The notes: generated by a model from the sequence alone, not told the origin. DNA of 64,000 bases from CAZOZZ01 sp965247425 (GCA_965247425.1 OZ252023.1:5456001-5520000); one strand, 5' to 3'. Positions 51,496 to 61,156 are shown, counted from the stretch's first letter. Translations and numbers: made by a program.

Positions 51496-52470
51496 ATGGA
51501 AAGCCCAAATATTCTCGACGTTCGGAACCTTAAAACCCATTTCTTTACCGACGAAGGCGTCGTGAAAGCCGTCGACGACGTGTCGTTCACGATCCGCCGC
51601 GGCGGGACCCTGGGGCTGGTCGGAGAAAGCGGGTCGGGAAAGAGCGTTACCGCGCTTTCCATCACCCGGTTGATCGCGCATCCAGGGCGTGTGGTCGCCG
51701 GCGAAATCCTTCTAGACGGCGAGAACCTTCTGGCGCTTGATGAAGCCAGCATGCGCCTCTGGCGCGGCGGCCGGGTGTCGATGATCTTTCAGGAACCCAT
51801 GACAGCCCTGAACCCGGTCCTGACAATCGGCTACCAGATTGACGAGTCCGTTCTGGCCCATGAAAAGGTCTCGAAGTCCGAAGCATGGGACCGAGCCGTC
51901 GAAGCGATGAAGGCCGTGGCCATTCCGGATGCGTCCCGCCGTTCGAAAGACTATCCCCACCAGTTGTCCGGCGGGATGCGGCAGCGGGTGATGATCGCCA
52001 TGGCGCTGGTTTGCAACCCGACCCTGCTCATTGCGGACGAACCGACCACGGCTCTGGATGTCACGATCCAGGCCCAGATTCTCGACTTGCTCAACAGCCT
52101 TCAAGAGAAATACAACCTTTCGCTGATGCTGATTTCACACGACCTGGGTGTGATCGCCGAGGTGGCCGAAACGGTCGCCGTTATGTACGCCGGCAAGATT
52201 GTTGAAATCGGGCCGGCCGAAAAAGTGTTTAAGGAAGCCCGGCACCCCTACACCCGGGGGCTTTTGCGTTCGATACCGAGGCTCGGATCCAGCGTGCGCA
52301 AGAAGGAGCGGCTGGAAGTTATCGATGGCGTGGTTCCGAGCCTGCTTCGCCTGCCTCGAGGCTGTTCGTTTGCGTCGCGCTGCCCGGAGAGAACCGACGA
52401 GTGCACGGCCTCGGACATCCCGCTCGACACAATCGACGAAACACATCGGGTGCGGTGCATCCATGCCTGA
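51496..52470 (+). CDS. Oligopeptide/dipeptide ABC transporter ATPase (DppD/OppD-like)
   Basis: 324 residues. Walker A GESGSGKSV (~41-49), Q-loop FQEPMTALNP, signature LSGGMRQRVMIAMAL, Walker B LLIADEPTTALD, switch ISHD, and the C-terminal oligo_HPY domain with a Cys pair (CSFASRCPERTDEC) that binds an Fe-S cluster in DppD-type proteins. It normally pairs with DppF and two permeases. Only the second ATPase follows here, overlapping by eight bases; permeases and binding protein are not in the window. Confidence 0.93.
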   Translation: MESPNILDVRNLKTHFFTDEGVVKAVDDVSFTIRRGGTLGLVGESGSGKSVTALSITRLIAHPGRVVAGEILLDGENLLALDEASMRLWRGGRVSMIFQEPMTALNPVLTIGYQIDESVLAHEKVSKSEAWDRAVEAMKAVAIPDASRRSKDYPHQLSGGMRQRVMIAMALVCNPTLLIADEPTTALDVTIQAQILDLLNSLQEKYNLSLMLISHDLGVIAEVAETVAVMYAGKIVEIGPAEKVFKEARHPYTRGLLRSIPRLGSSVRKKERLEVIDGVVPSLLRLPRGCSFASRCPERTDECTASDIPLDTIDETHRVRCIHA

Positions 52471-53431
52471 GAACCTCCTGGAAGTCCGCAACCTGCGCAA
52501 GTACTTTCCGATTCGCGGCGGCGTTCTGTCTCGCGTGTCTGACTATGTCAGGGCAGTCGATGATGTGAGTTTCTCGATCAAACAGGGTGAAACTTTTGGT
52601 CTCGTGGGTGAATCGGGATGTGGCAAAACGACCACGGGACGCGCAATCTTGCGTCTTATCGAACCTGACGCCGGAGACATTCAGTTCGACGGAATCGATC
52701 TCCGGGCGCTGGGGGCACGAGACCTTCGAAAACGCCGGCGCGACATGCAGATCATCTTTCAGGATCCCTACGCGTCGCTGAACCCGCGCATGCCGATTCG
52801 ATCCATAGTCGGTGAACCTTTCGCGATCCATGGGACGGCTAGCGGTTCCGACCGGGAACGCCGCGTTGCCGAGTTGCTCGAGACCGTCGGGCTGGATCCG
52901 GTGGTCGGAAACCGCTACCCGCATGAATTCAGCGGCGGCCAACGCCAGCGAATCGGCATTGCCCGGGCACTGGCGATGAAGCCGAAGCTGATCGTCGCGG
53001 ACGAACCGGTTTCGGCCCTGGACGTTTCCATCCAGGCTCAGATCATCAACCTGCTGGCCGACCTTCAGAAGCAGTTTGGCCTGACTTACCTGTTCATCTC
53101 TCACGGAATTCCCGTGATCGAGCACATTTCGAACCGGATCGGTGTGATGTATCTCGGAAAGCTTGTCGAGGTGGGTACCAGCGCCGAGATTTGTATCCAC
53201 CCGAAACATCCTTATACCAAGGCTTTGTTGAGCGCGGTCCCGGTGCCGGAACCCGGGAGGAAGAGGGAGCGGATAATCCTGCGAGGGGACGTTCCGACAC
53301 CAATCAACCCACCGTCGGGCTGTCGATTCCACACGCGATGCCCCATCGTGGAGGACCGCTGCAGGACGGAGGAACCGCCGCTCCAACGGATCGGCGACGG
53401 TCGTCTTGTGGCGTGTCATTTTGTGGACTAG
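52463..53431 (+). CDS. Oligopeptide/dipeptide ABC transporter ATPase (DppF/OppF-like)
   Basis: 322 residues from ATG 52463 (MPENLLEVRN), preceded by CGGTGCATCC, weak ribosome-binding site and overlapping dppD-like by eight bases. Walker A GESGCGKTT, Q-loop FQDPYASLNPRM, signature FSGGQRQRIGIARAL, Walker B LIVADEPVSALD, and C-terminal HTRCPIVEDRC Cys region. The typical second ATPase of peptide transporters. tgt starts 26 bases after the stop and is probably transcribed from the same direction. Confidence 0.93.
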   Translation: MPENLLEVRNLRKYFPIRGGVLSRVSDYVRAVDDVSFSIKQGETFGLVGESGCGKTTTGRAILRLIEPDAGDIQFDGIDLRALGARDLRKRRRDMQIIFQDPYASLNPRMPIRSIVGEPFAIHGTASGSDRERRVAELLETVGLDPVVGNRYPHEFSGGQRQRIGIARALAMKPKLIVADEPVSALDVSIQAQIINLLADLQKQFGLTYLFISHGIPVIEHISNRIGVMYLGKLVEVGTSAEICIHPKHPYTKALLSAVPVPEPGRKRERIILRGDVPTPINPPSGCRFHTRCPIVEDRCRTEEPPLQRIGDGRLVACHFVD

Positions 53432-53457
53432 GGGGATTAGGGGATCGTAATCTGCGT

Positions 53458-54549
53458 ATGTTCGAACTTCTGAAGACCGACTCGGCGACCGGTGCGCGCC
53501 GGGGGCGGCTGCACACGCCCCACGGGGTCATCGAAACTCCGGTTTTCATGCCGGTCGGAACGCAGGCGACCGTCAAAGCGGTCATGCCGGAGCAGCTCCG
53601 CGAACTGGGTTCCGAGATCATCCTTTCAAACTCGTACCATCTGTTCCTGCGTCCAGGCCATGAAGTGATCCGGCGTCAGGGGGGGCTCCACTCTTTCATG
53701 GGATGGGATGGACCGATCCTTACCGACAGTGGCGGCTACCAGGTGTTCAGCCTGAGCGACCTCAGGAAAGTCAGCGAGGAGGGAGTCTCTTTCCGCTCTC
53801 ATCTGAACGGAGATTCTTTTTTCCTGACACCCGAACTCGCTGTGGATATCCAGTCGGCGTTGGGATCCGACATTGTGATGGTTCTGGATGACTGCCTGGC
53901 TCACCCGGCGACCCGGGAAGCTGCGGCTGCCTCCATGCGACGATCCATGGATTGGGCCCAACGCAGCCGAGTGCACTTTGATTCCCGCGAGCCCTCTTCC
54001 CAGGCATTATTCGGAATCGTTCAGGGTTCCACATATCCGGACTTGCGGAAAGAAAGTGCCGCCCGCTTGATCGAAACCGGTTTCGCCGGGTACGCGATTG
54101 GCGGACTCGCAGTGGGCGAACCGATTCCCATGATGTACGACGTGGTGGAAGAGACGGCCGCCTGCCTCCCCTCCGACAGGCCGCGATACCTGATGGGCGT
54201 TGGAACGCCTGCGGACCTGGTGGCGTCGGTGGCAAGGGGCGTAGACATGTTCGACTGCGTCATGCCGACGCGCCATGCCCGCAACGGCTGGCTGTTTTCC
54301 GGCGACGGACATATCGTGATAAAACATGCCAGATACCGCGAAGATCCCGACCCGATCGACCCGGACTGCCGGTGTCCGGTTTGTCTCAAATACTCCCGTG
54401 CTTATCTGCGGCACCTCTTTGTATCCCGGGAGATTTTGTCTTCGATGTTAAACACGGTTCACAACCTGTTTTTCTACCTTGACACCATGCGAAAAATAAG
54501 GCATTTTATTGAATCTGAACGGTTTAGTGAATTGCTAATAGTCACTTGA
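53458..54549 (+). CDS. tgt: tRNA-guanine transglycosylase
   Basis: 363 residues from ATG 53458. Bacterial Tgt landmarks: TPVFMPVGTQATVKA, ILSNSYHLFLRPG, catalytic Asp in DSGGYQVFSL, VQG, GGLAVGEP, and DCVMPTRHARNG with the nucleophilic Asp (DMFDCVMPTR). The zinc site is CRCPVC with a downstream Cys/His (RAYLRHL). It exchanges G34 of Asn, Asp, His and Tyr tRNAs for preQ1; queA at 26076 does the next step. YajC-SecD-SecF follow, the common tgt-yajC-secDF order. Confidence 0.96.
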   Translation: MFELLKTDSATGARRGRLHTPHGVIETPVFMPVGTQATVKAVMPEQLRELGSEIILSNSYHLFLRPGHEVIRRQGGLHSFMGWDGPILTDSGGYQVFSLSDLRKVSEEGVSFRSHLNGDSFFLTPELAVDIQSALGSDIVMVLDDCLAHPATREAAAASMRRSMDWAQRSRVHFDSREPSSQALFGIVQGSTYPDLRKESAARLIETGFAGYAIGGLAVGEPIPMMYDVVEETAACLPSDRPRYLMGVGTPADLVASVARGVDMFDCVMPTRHARNGWLFSGDGHIVIKHARYREDPDPIDPDCRCPVCLKYSRAYLRHLFVSREILSSMLNTVHNLFFYLDTMRKIRHFIESERFSELLIVT

Positions 54550-54556
54550 AGTTTCA

Positions 54557-54582
54557 GGGCCCAGTAAACCTGGGCCCGTTTT
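54557..54582 (+). terminator. Intrinsic terminator or attenuator after tgt
   Basis: GGGCCCAG-TAAAC-CTGGGCCC then GTTTTGCG, between tgt and yajC. The short T-run suggests partial termination, so yajC-secDF may still be reached. Confidence 0.6.
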
Positions 54583-54600
54583 GCGTTCCGGAGGTTCAGC

Positions 54601-54897
54601 TTGTTGTTACAGGTGCCGGCGCCCCAATCGGGTGGCCTGGCTGCGTTTCTTCCCCTGATTTTCATCATTGGCATTTTCTATCTGATCGTGTTCCTGCCCG
54701 CCCGTCGGAAGCAGAAAAAGCTCCAGGAGATGATCGACAACCTGAAGACGGGCGATAAAGTGATCACTACGGGTGGTATTCTCGGAACGGTCGTCGCCCT
54801 GAGGGGAGACAAACTGCAGTTGCGGATTGCCGAGAACGTCAAGATCGATATTTCGCGTAACGCCGTGACGTCATTCCAACAGCCGGAGAGCGAGTAG
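54601..54897 (+). CDS. yajC: Preprotein translocase subunit YajC
   Basis: 98 residues. Start TTG at 54601 is set by GGAGG six bases upstream. One membrane helix (~14-34, LAAFLPLIFIIGIFYLIVFL) then the conserved RRKQKKLQEMIDNLKTGDKVIT and GGILGTVV. YajC associates with SecDF at the translocon. Ten bases separate it from secD. Confidence 0.92.
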   Translation: MLLQVPAPQSGGLAAFLPLIFIIGIFYLIVFLPARRKQKKLQEMIDNLKTGDKVITTGGILGTVVALRGDKLQLRIAENVKIDISRNAVTSFQQPESE

Positions 54898-54906
54898 AAA
54901 ATCGGT

Positions 54907-56508
54907 ATGACTAAGAGAATTCGTAATCGTCTGATTGTCTCGGCCGCGATCACGGCCCTGGCTGTCTTTTTGTTCGCGGGATTTCCTCCCAGCCTGGCGA
55001 ACGTCCAGGAACGTATCCGTCTCGGTCTGGACCTGAAGGGTGGCACCCATCTCGTGTTGCAGGTCGTTACGGAAGATTCCATAAGAGCTGAAACCGATCA
55101 GGCGATTGAACGTATGACCGAAACCCTGGGTCTTGACGGTATCGCGTTCCGCCAGACATCCCGTCTGGACGACAACCGCTTCGAAATCGTCGGCGTGGAT
55201 CCAAGCAAGGACTCGGAATTTAGACGCATCCTTTCGGACCAGTTCGGGGAGTGGAATGTGCTTTCGACAGCGGGGGACGTTCCCAACACCTACACCATGG
55301 GGCTGGAAACAGCCACCGAGGTGATCTTTCGGGATCAGGCAGTGGAGCAGGCCATTCAGACGATCCGAAACCGCATTGATGAATTTGGCGTTACCGAGCC
55401 GACGATTCAGGAACATGGCGGTCCGGGAGAGTACGAGATCCTGGTGCAGTTGCCGGGTGTTGACGACCCCGCGCGGGTCAAGAACCTCATGCAGTCCACA
55501 GCGCTGCTCGAGCTGAAGATGGTCGATTCCGGACCTTTTCCAAACCAGCGGGCTGTCGTGGCCAGCTACGGCGGTGCGATACCTCCGAACCTCGAGTTGC
55601 TGGATTCGGTTGAAGACGCGGCGTCTGGGTTTGGAGAGGCCTGGTACGCTGTCGAGGAGATTGCCGCGATCACTGGAAGAGATCTGAAGAATGCATATAC
55701 CTCGCGAGATATGAATGGACGCCCGGCGGTCAGTTTCAATCTGAACGCCGACGGCGCCCAACGTTTCGGTCGCGTGACGAGTGCAAACATCGGACGGTCT
55801 CTGGCGATCGTGCTCGACGGCAGGATCCAATCGGCGCCGAATATTGAGGGCCGCATCACCGATTCAGGACAAATTACCGGTGGTGCCGGAGGATTCAACC
55901 TCCAGGAGGCCGCGGATCTTGCCCTGGTCTTGAGATCCGGTGCGCTGCCCGCTTCCATCGCATACCTGGAAGAACGGGTCGTGGGGCCCTCGCTCGGCGC
56001 CGACTCCATTCGACAAGGCATCGTAGCGGGCCTGGTTTCACTCATTGGCGTCGTCTGCTTCATGCTTTTCTATTACCGGTTGTCGGGAGTCAACGCGACC
56101 ATCGCGATGCTCTTGAACATCATCATCCTGTTCGGGGCCCTGGCCTATTTCAACGCGGTGTTGACGCTGCCCGGAATTGCCGGAATCATCCTGACCATAG
56201 GCGTGGGTATCGATTCCAATATTCTGATCTTCGAGCGGATTCGTGAGGAGCTCCGTTCCGGAAAGACCGCGGTGTCGGCTGTCGTGACCGGATTCAACCG
56301 GGTCTTCGTCACGATCGTGGACACCCACCTGGCCGCGCTCATTTCTGCAATCATGCTGTTCCTGTTCGGAACGGGCCCCGTAAAGGGATTTGCGGTCACG
56401 TTGGTGATCGGACTGGTGGCAAACGTTTTTACCGCGGTATTTGTTTCGAGAACGCTTTTTGAGTGGACGCTGGGTCGGGCCGAACGGGTTCCGACGCTGA
56501 GCATCTAG
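54907..56508 (+). CDS. secD: Protein translocase subunit SecD
   Basis: 533 residues. First helix (~10-28), large periplasmic domain with LGLDLKGGTHLV and the P1/P2 region, six helices in total; the C-terminal part has GLVSLIGVVCFMLFYYR, LTLPGIAGIILTIGVGIDSNILIFERIREE (key Asp/Arg of the proton-conducting region) and GFAVTLVIGLVANVFTAVFVSR. It uses the proton gradient to pull exported proteins across the membrane with SecYEG and SecF. Confidence 0.96.
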   Translation: MTKRIRNRLIVSAAITALAVFLFAGFPPSLANVQERIRLGLDLKGGTHLVLQVVTEDSIRAETDQAIERMTETLGLDGIAFRQTSRLDDNRFEIVGVDPSKDSEFRRILSDQFGEWNVLSTAGDVPNTYTMGLETATEVIFRDQAVEQAIQTIRNRIDEFGVTEPTIQEHGGPGEYEILVQLPGVDDPARVKNLMQSTALLELKMVDSGPFPNQRAVVASYGGAIPPNLELLDSVEDAASGFGEAWYAVEEIAAITGRDLKNAYTSRDMNGRPAVSFNLNADGAQRFGRVTSANIGRSLAIVLDGRIQSAPNIEGRITDSGQITGGAGGFNLQEAADLALVLRSGALPASIAYLEERVVGPSLGADSIRQGIVAGLVSLIGVVCFMLFYYRLSGVNATIAMLLNIIILFGALAYFNAVLTLPGIAGIILTIGVGIDSNILIFERIREELRSGKTAVSAVVTGFNRVFVTIVDTHLAALISAIMLFLFGTGPVKGFAVTLVIGLVANVFTAVFVSRTLFEWTLGRAERVPTLSI

Positions 56509-56570
56509 CACAACATGAATTTACGGGAACAAGTGAGAGGTTCCCGGTGTCTACAGTTAGGTAAAGCTTG

Positions 56571-57530
56571 ATGGTGGAATTTTTTGGTGGTATCAAGGTC
56601 AATTGGCAAGGCAAACGCCGTCTTTTTTTCGGGATCTCGACTGTGTTGCTGTTGGCTGGCCTCATCTCGATCGTCAGTCAAGGGTCGCTCCGTTACGGCG
56701 TCGATTTTCAGGGCGGAGCGATTGTCTATGTCCGGTTCCAGAATCCGCCGGAAATCGACCGCATTCGGGACTTGCTTCGCGAAGGCGGCGCACCCGAGAG
56801 TCAGATTCAGGAACTGCGCGGGGGCGACGGCAACGACATCCTGATCCAGGTGGAGCAGGAAGTCGTCCTAGAAGATCTTGGTCGCGGCCGGGAAGTCATC
56901 ACTGCGGCTTTGAATGAGGGGTTCGAAGGCCAGTTCGAGATCCTGAAATCGGAAGAAGTGGGGCCGAAGGTCGGAGCGGACCTGCGGCGGCAAGCCGTTT
57001 TGGCAACCTTGTATGCGCTGGGTGGCATACTGGTCTACATCGGATTCCGCTTCGAATGGATCTATGGAGGCGCTGCCGTTCTAGCGGTGTTTCACGACAC
57101 GCTGATCACGCTGGGTTTCTTTTCGATCTTCAACAAAGAGATCAACCTGACCGTGATTGCCGCGCTCTTGACCATGGTCGGCTACTCCGTGAACGACACG
57201 ATTGTGGTGTTCGATCGGGTACGTGAGAACCTTCGGATCAGCCGGAGACAAACACTGGAAGAGACACTGAATAAGAGTATCAACCAGACCTTGAGCCGGA
57301 CGATCCTGACGTCGGGGCTGACCCTGGTGGCCGCGCTGGCGATGTATCTTTTGGGTGGTGATGTGATCAATAATTTCGCGTTTGCGCTTCTGGTTGGAGT
57401 GCTGGTAGGAACATACTCCTCCGTCGCGATTGCGTCGCCGACCGTACTGATTTACAGCAATTACCGAAATCGGGCGCGAGCCAGGGCCGTGGCGCCCGCA
57501 AAGCTGCCCCGCGCAGCGCGAGCGAAGTAG
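56571..57530 (+). CDS. secF: Protein translocase subunit SecF
   Basis: 319 residues from ATG 56571 (a TTG precedes it). Six helices; RLFFGISTVLLLAGLISI first helix, YGVDFQGGAIVYV, VGPKVGADLRRQA, and the conserved VGYSVNDTIVVFDRVRENLR motif with Asp/Arg. It works as a heterodimer with SecD, encoded 62 bases upstream. The C-terminus is basic (RARAVAPAKLPRAARAK). Confidence 0.96.
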   Translation: MVEFFGGIKVNWQGKRRLFFGISTVLLLAGLISIVSQGSLRYGVDFQGGAIVYVRFQNPPEIDRIRDLLREGGAPESQIQELRGGDGNDILIQVEQEVVLEDLGRGREVITAALNEGFEGQFEILKSEEVGPKVGADLRRQAVLATLYALGGILVYIGFRFEWIYGGAAVLAVFHDTLITLGFFSIFNKEINLTVIAALLTMVGYSVNDTIVVFDRVRENLRISRRQTLEETLNKSINQTLSRTILTSGLTLVAALAMYLLGGDVINNFAFALLVGVLVGTYSSVAIASPTVLIYSNYRNRARARAVAPAKLPRAARAK

Positions 57531-57563
57531 AAGGAACGCGCCCATCCTGGGGGGCATTAGTAG

Positions 57564-57593
57564 TTGACAGGCGAACGAATCGATTGGTATAAG
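57564..57593 (+). promoter_or_regulatory. Sigma-70 promoter of the tonB-exbBD operon
   Basis: TTGACA (57564-57569), 18-base spacer, TATAAG (57588-57593), ~155 bases before tonB. The long 5' leader has no recognised riboswitch; no Fur box was identified. Confidence 0.6.
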
Positions 57594-57750
57594 AATCGCT
57601 CTGAGAGATAAGCCACACCGATTTGCTTCTCACGGATTCATTCGTAGATTATCGCTGCTTTGTATTCGGAAGGGCTGTGATCTTAAGAATTTGGAATTGC
57701 CTTCCTCTGGAGGCATCGAACAGGTTGAAGTTTAGAGTAGGAGGTCACGA

Positions 57751-58506
57751 ATGTTTGAGGATTCCTTGATTGAGTCTTCAGCGGAGGGGAGAGGTAGAAA
57801 GCCCGTCACGATTCTGATATCGATAGTTGTCCACACTGTCATGATCGTCGTGTTGGTCCTGATCCCGTTGATCTATACCGAGGCTCTTCCGGCCCAGCAA
57901 CTGATGACGTTCCTGGTTGCGCCCCCACCGCCCCCGCCGCCACCGCCACCGCCACCGGAGGAATTGCCTCCGGCGCCCATTGTTGTGACTGAAGTCCAGA
58001 TCGATCCTGGCGCAATGGTGGCTCCAACAGAGATTCCCGACGAAGTCGCCCGTATCGTCGATACAGGACCACCGCCGTCGGTAGCCGGCGTGATCGGTGG
58101 GACGAACACCGGACTGCTGTCCGGGGTGCTCGGTGGTGTGCTCAGGGCACAGGCCGACGCGGCGCCGCCACCGCCACCGCCACCGCCGCCGCCACCACCA
58201 CCACCGCCACCGCCGCAGCGGGTTCGCGTGGGTGGAAACGTGCAACAGGCGAACATGATTTCCCAGGTCCGGCCCGTGTATCCGCCGTTGGCGAAGCAGG
58301 CCCGTATTCAGGGAGTCGTCGTGTTGGAAGCGGTGATCGGAAAAGATGGCGCGATTCAGAATCTGCGCGTGATCACGGGCCATCCGCTGCTGATCAAGGC
58401 GGCCCAGGACGCCGTGAGCCAGTGGCGTTACAAGCCGACGATGCTGAACGGTGAACCCGTCGAAGTCGTGACAACGGTCACGGTTAACTTCGCGTTCGCC
58501 AACTAA
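57751..58506 (+). CDS. tonB: TonB-family energy transducer
   Basis: 251 residues, AGGAGG-type site before the ATG. One N-terminal membrane helix (~22-44), a 12-residue Pro run near 54-66 and a second long one near 132-152, then the C-terminal TonB domain (RPVYPPLAKQARIQGVVVLEAVIGKDGAIQNLRVITGHPLLIKAA...PVEVVTTVTVNFAF). It couples ExbBD energy to outer-membrane receptors. The two Pro runs would span the periplasm. The proline tracts are slippage-prone (CCN repeats). Confidence 0.92.
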   Translation: MFEDSLIESSAEGRGRKPVTILISIVVHTVMIVVLVLIPLIYTEALPAQQLMTFLVAPPPPPPPPPPPPEELPPAPIVVTEVQIDPGAMVAPTEIPDEVARIVDTGPPPSVAGVIGGTNTGLLSGVLGGVLRAQADAAPPPPPPPPPPPPPPPPPQRVRVGGNVQQANMISQVRPVYPPLAKQARIQGVVVLEAVIGKDGAIQNLRVITGHPLLIKAAQDAVSQWRYKPTMLNGEPVEVVTTVTVNFAFAN

Positions 58507-58586
58507 CAATCGTCGTCGCTAAAACGATTATCGGAGTGTTTTCTTAAAGAGTTCCGGTTACGAATCTGTAGGAGGATTTTGATCTT

Positions 58587-59303
58587 ATGTTGCTTTACAA
58601 GCTCAATTTTTTGGGGCTGATGCTGTTACAGGAAGTCGGTTTTGATCTGCGCTCCATGTGGTCGCAGATGGGCTTTATGGCCAAAGCCGTCGTCGTTCTG
58701 CTTGCGATCCAGTCGGCGTGGTCGATCGGCGTCATGATCGATCGATACATCGCTTTTTCCGGGGCGCGCAAGCAGTCTCGGGAATTTGCCCCTGCCGTTG
58801 CCGGCTGTCTGAAAGAAGGAAAAATCGAAGAAGCCATCAGTGTCGCCGAGCAGAACAAGAAAAGCCATCTGGCCAAGGTTGTGGAAGCCGGCCTGCAGGA
58901 GTTTCGTGCTCAGGGATCTTCGACCGAATTATCCGGGGAGCAGATCGAATCGTCCCGGCGTGCCTGTGAAAGGGCCGAAGCGATCGTTAACGCCGAACTG
59001 AAACGCGGCCTTTCCGGCCTCGCGACCATTGGCGCGACGGCACCCTTCGTGGGACTGTTCGGTACCACGGTTGGTATCATTAACGCCTTCCAGGGCATGT
59101 CGAGTGAAAAGACCGCGGGACTGTCTGCTGTGGCTGGTGGAATCTCCGAGGCCCTGGTAGCGACCGCTTTCGGTCTTTTCGTTGCGGTCCCCGCAGTCTG
59201 GGCTTACAACTCTTATTCCAATTCGGTTGAAGCATTTCAGATCGAAATGACCAACTCCTCGTCCGAGTTGATTGATTATTTCGTGAAGCGGCGAGGTAGT
59301 TGA
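58587..59303 (+). CDS. exbB: ExbB/TolQ-type proton channel subunit
   Basis: 238 residues with three membrane helices (~23-45, ~145-170, ~185-210) and the conserved LSGLATIGATAPFVGLFGTTVGI and AGGISEALVATAFGLFVAVPAV segments of the MotA/TolQ/ExbB family. It forms the pentameric stator around ExbD dimers. Directly followed by two exbD genes (one base gap to the first). Confidence 0.95.
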   Translation: MLLYKLNFLGLMLLQEVGFDLRSMWSQMGFMAKAVVVLLAIQSAWSIGVMIDRYIAFSGARKQSREFAPAVAGCLKEGKIEEAISVAEQNKKSHLAKVVEAGLQEFRAQGSSTELSGEQIESSRRACERAEAIVNAELKRGLSGLATIGATAPFVGLFGTTVGIINAFQGMSSEKTAGLSAVAGGISEALVATAFGLFVAVPAVWAYNSYSNSVEAFQIEMTNSSSELIDYFVKRRGS

Positions 59304-59304
59304 T

Positions 59305-59739
59305 ATGAGTATGGGAGGGGGCAGCGAGCGTGGTGGAATAACGGCTGATATCAACGTGACGCCGATGGCCGACGTGATGCTGGTCATGCTGATCATCTTT
59401 ATGGTCATTACGCCTATGTTGCAGAAGGGTGTCAGCGTCGAGATGGCCAAGACTACGAACCCTATCGACATGAACGAAGCCGACGCGGACGATGCCGTGC
59501 TGGTTGCGGTGACCCGTGACGGGAAGTTCTATCTGACCAAGGATCGAGTCACGCTCGAAGAGTTGCCGGGGAAGGTCCTCGACCTGCTCGCGACCAGACT
59601 CGACAGGACCGTCTATGTAAAAAGCGATTTCCGGGCGAAATACGGAGACGTGGTAGCGGTTGTCGATGGTGTCCGGGCCGCGGGTGTGGACAGGATCGGC
59701 TTGTTGACTGAACGGCTCGACGACATGGTGCGGCAGTAA
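59305..59739 (+). CDS. exbD: ExbD/TolR-type subunit, first copy
   Basis: 144 residues, one N-terminal helix with the conserved protonatable Asp in TPMADVMLVMLIIFMV, and a periplasmic alpha/beta domain ending in LTERLDDMVRQ. The N-terminus has a Gly-rich start. With ExbB it converts proton flow into TonB movement. Confidence 0.93.
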   Translation: MSMGGGSERGGITADINVTPMADVMLVMLIIFMVITPMLQKGVSVEMAKTTNPIDMNEADADDAVLVAVTRDGKFYLTKDRVTLEELPGKVLDLLATRLDRTVYVKSDFRAKYGDVVAVVDGVRAAGVDRIGLLTERLDDMVRQ

Positions 59740-59750
59740 CTGGAGGCGAG

Positions 59751-60182
59751 ATGGCAACTAAATTTGGAAAACAACTCAAGGCCAAAGCCGAACCCAACAT
59801 CACGCCGTTGATTGACGTGTTGTTGGTCCTGTTGGTGATCTTCATGGTCATCACACCATTGGTTCCGAAGGGGCTCGACGCAGCGGTTCCCCAACCGCCG
59901 CCGCCGGGAACCCCGCCGCCACCGCCGGATGAGGAAAACCGAACCGTCGTGGTGTCGATCGACAATCGTGGGCAGATCATGATCAATCAGGATCCTGCAG
60001 AGCTTCGAACATTGAGCACGCAGTTGCAGGATATCTTCAAGACCCGCAATGACCGTACAGTCTTCGTCAACGCGGACCCCGATCTTCTGTTCAACGACGT
60101 GATTCAGGTAATCGATATCGCAAAAGGTTCCGGTGTGGACAAGATCGGTCTGATGACTGAACAGATCACGGCAGGTAATTAA
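59751..60182 (+). CDS. exbD: ExbD/TolR-type subunit, second copy
   Basis: 143 residues, distinct from the first copy: helix with the conserved Asp (TPLIDVLLVLLVIFMV), a Pro-rich linker (PQPPPPGTPPPPPDEEN) and a periplasmic domain ending in GLMTEQITAGN. Two ExbD paralogues behind one ExbB suggest either heterodimers or a partner for a different TonB system. Confidence 0.93.
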   Translation: MATKFGKQLKAKAEPNITPLIDVLLVLLVIFMVITPLVPKGLDAAVPQPPPPGTPPPPPDEENRTVVVSIDNRGQIMINQDPAELRTLSTQLQDIFKTRNDRTVFVNADPDLLFNDVIQVIDIAKGSGVDKIGLMTEQITAGN

Positions 60183-60207
60183 GCCAACGCGGAGGTGTTT
60201 TAAAACA

Positions 60208-60984
60208 ATGCGGCAAACGAAACTTGTTTTCGCGCTTCTCGGACTGCTTTCACTGGGACTGACCGGGTGCCAGAAGTTGCAGGCCCGGGACAATCTGAAC
60301 AAGGGTGTCCGGGCTTTCCGCGAGGCCAACTACCCGAGTGCGGTGGACTTTTTCAAGCTCGCGATTGAACTCGATCCTGAGCTGGTGAATGCGGAACTTT
60401 ACCTGGCGACTGCCTACTCGCAGCAATTTATCCCAGGCGCCCTGTCTGAAGAAAACCGGCGCCACGCGGATATGGCGATCGAGACGTTTGAGAACGTCCT
60501 GACCCGGGATGGGGTGAATGTGAGCGCGATTGCAGGGTTGGCGAGTATCTACCAGAACACGAATGAGTTGGATAAGGCCCGCGATTTCTACCTGCAACAG
60601 GCGCAGATCACCCCAGATAATCCGGTCGCGAACTACAGTGTCGGGAGCCTGAACTGGATGATCGTGTTCGACAAGACCATTGAGCGGCCTGTCGAAGAGC
60701 TGAGTAACCTGATCGAAGAGGGACAGCAGTACTTGGATAAGGCGCTCGCTCTTGATGAGAACTACGAAGATGCCATGAGTTATAAGAACCTACTGTATCG
60801 CCAGGCCGCCGAGTTGATCGTCGCCGATCCGGAAGCCGAGGACCAGGATGCAGCGGAAGCCGAAGCAGAGGAACAGAGAGTCGCAATCCTCGCGATGGCT
60901 GACGAGTGGTTCAATAAGGCATTGGAAACTCGCCAGAGGAACGCGGAAGAAGCGGCCGAGCAGCTCGGTGGCGAAGGTACATAG
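60208..60984 (+). CDS. TPR-repeat lipoprotein
   Basis: 258 residues. Signal peptide with lipobox LTGC (Cys21), then TPR units (about 28-70, 100-140, 165-200), and a Glu/Ala-rich C-terminal helix. It is anchored in the inner or outer membrane; the residue after Cys is Gln, so no Asp retention signal. Last gene of the tonB operon. It may act as a scaffold for the TonB complex or a receptor (inference). Confidence 0.85.
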   Translation: MRQTKLVFALLGLLSLGLTGCQKLQARDNLNKGVRAFREANYPSAVDFFKLAIELDPELVNAELYLATAYSQQFIPGALSEENRRHADMAIETFENVLTRDGVNVSAIAGLASIYQNTNELDKARDFYLQQAQITPDNPVANYSVGSLNWMIVFDKTIERPVEELSNLIEEGQQYLDKALALDENYEDAMSYKNLLYRQAAELIVADPEAEDQDAAEAEAEEQRVAILAMADEWFNKALETRQRNAEEAAEQLGGEGT

Positions 60985-61020
60985 GCGCCGAGCCGAGTTC
61001 AAACGATTCGAGAGTACAGC

Positions 61021-61047
61021 GGGCCACCTTCGGGTGGCCCTTTTTTT
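61021..61047 (+). terminator. Intrinsic terminator of the tonB operon
   Basis: GGGCCACC-TTCG-GGTGGCCC followed by seven T, a perfect 8-bp stem with a UUCG tetraloop. Confidence 0.96.
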
Positions 61048-61156
61048 CGATCCCTGCGGCGCCGGCCGCCCGCCCGCGATAACGTGAGGCCCTCCCGGGT
61101 TTGACAAAAAAGGACCTCACTGCCACTGTGGTACACAACGCATTGGTGATTGAGCG

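Noticed and set aside
54871..55830. 319-codon minus-strand ORF opposite secD
   Set aside because: Antisense of secD; no domain evidence.
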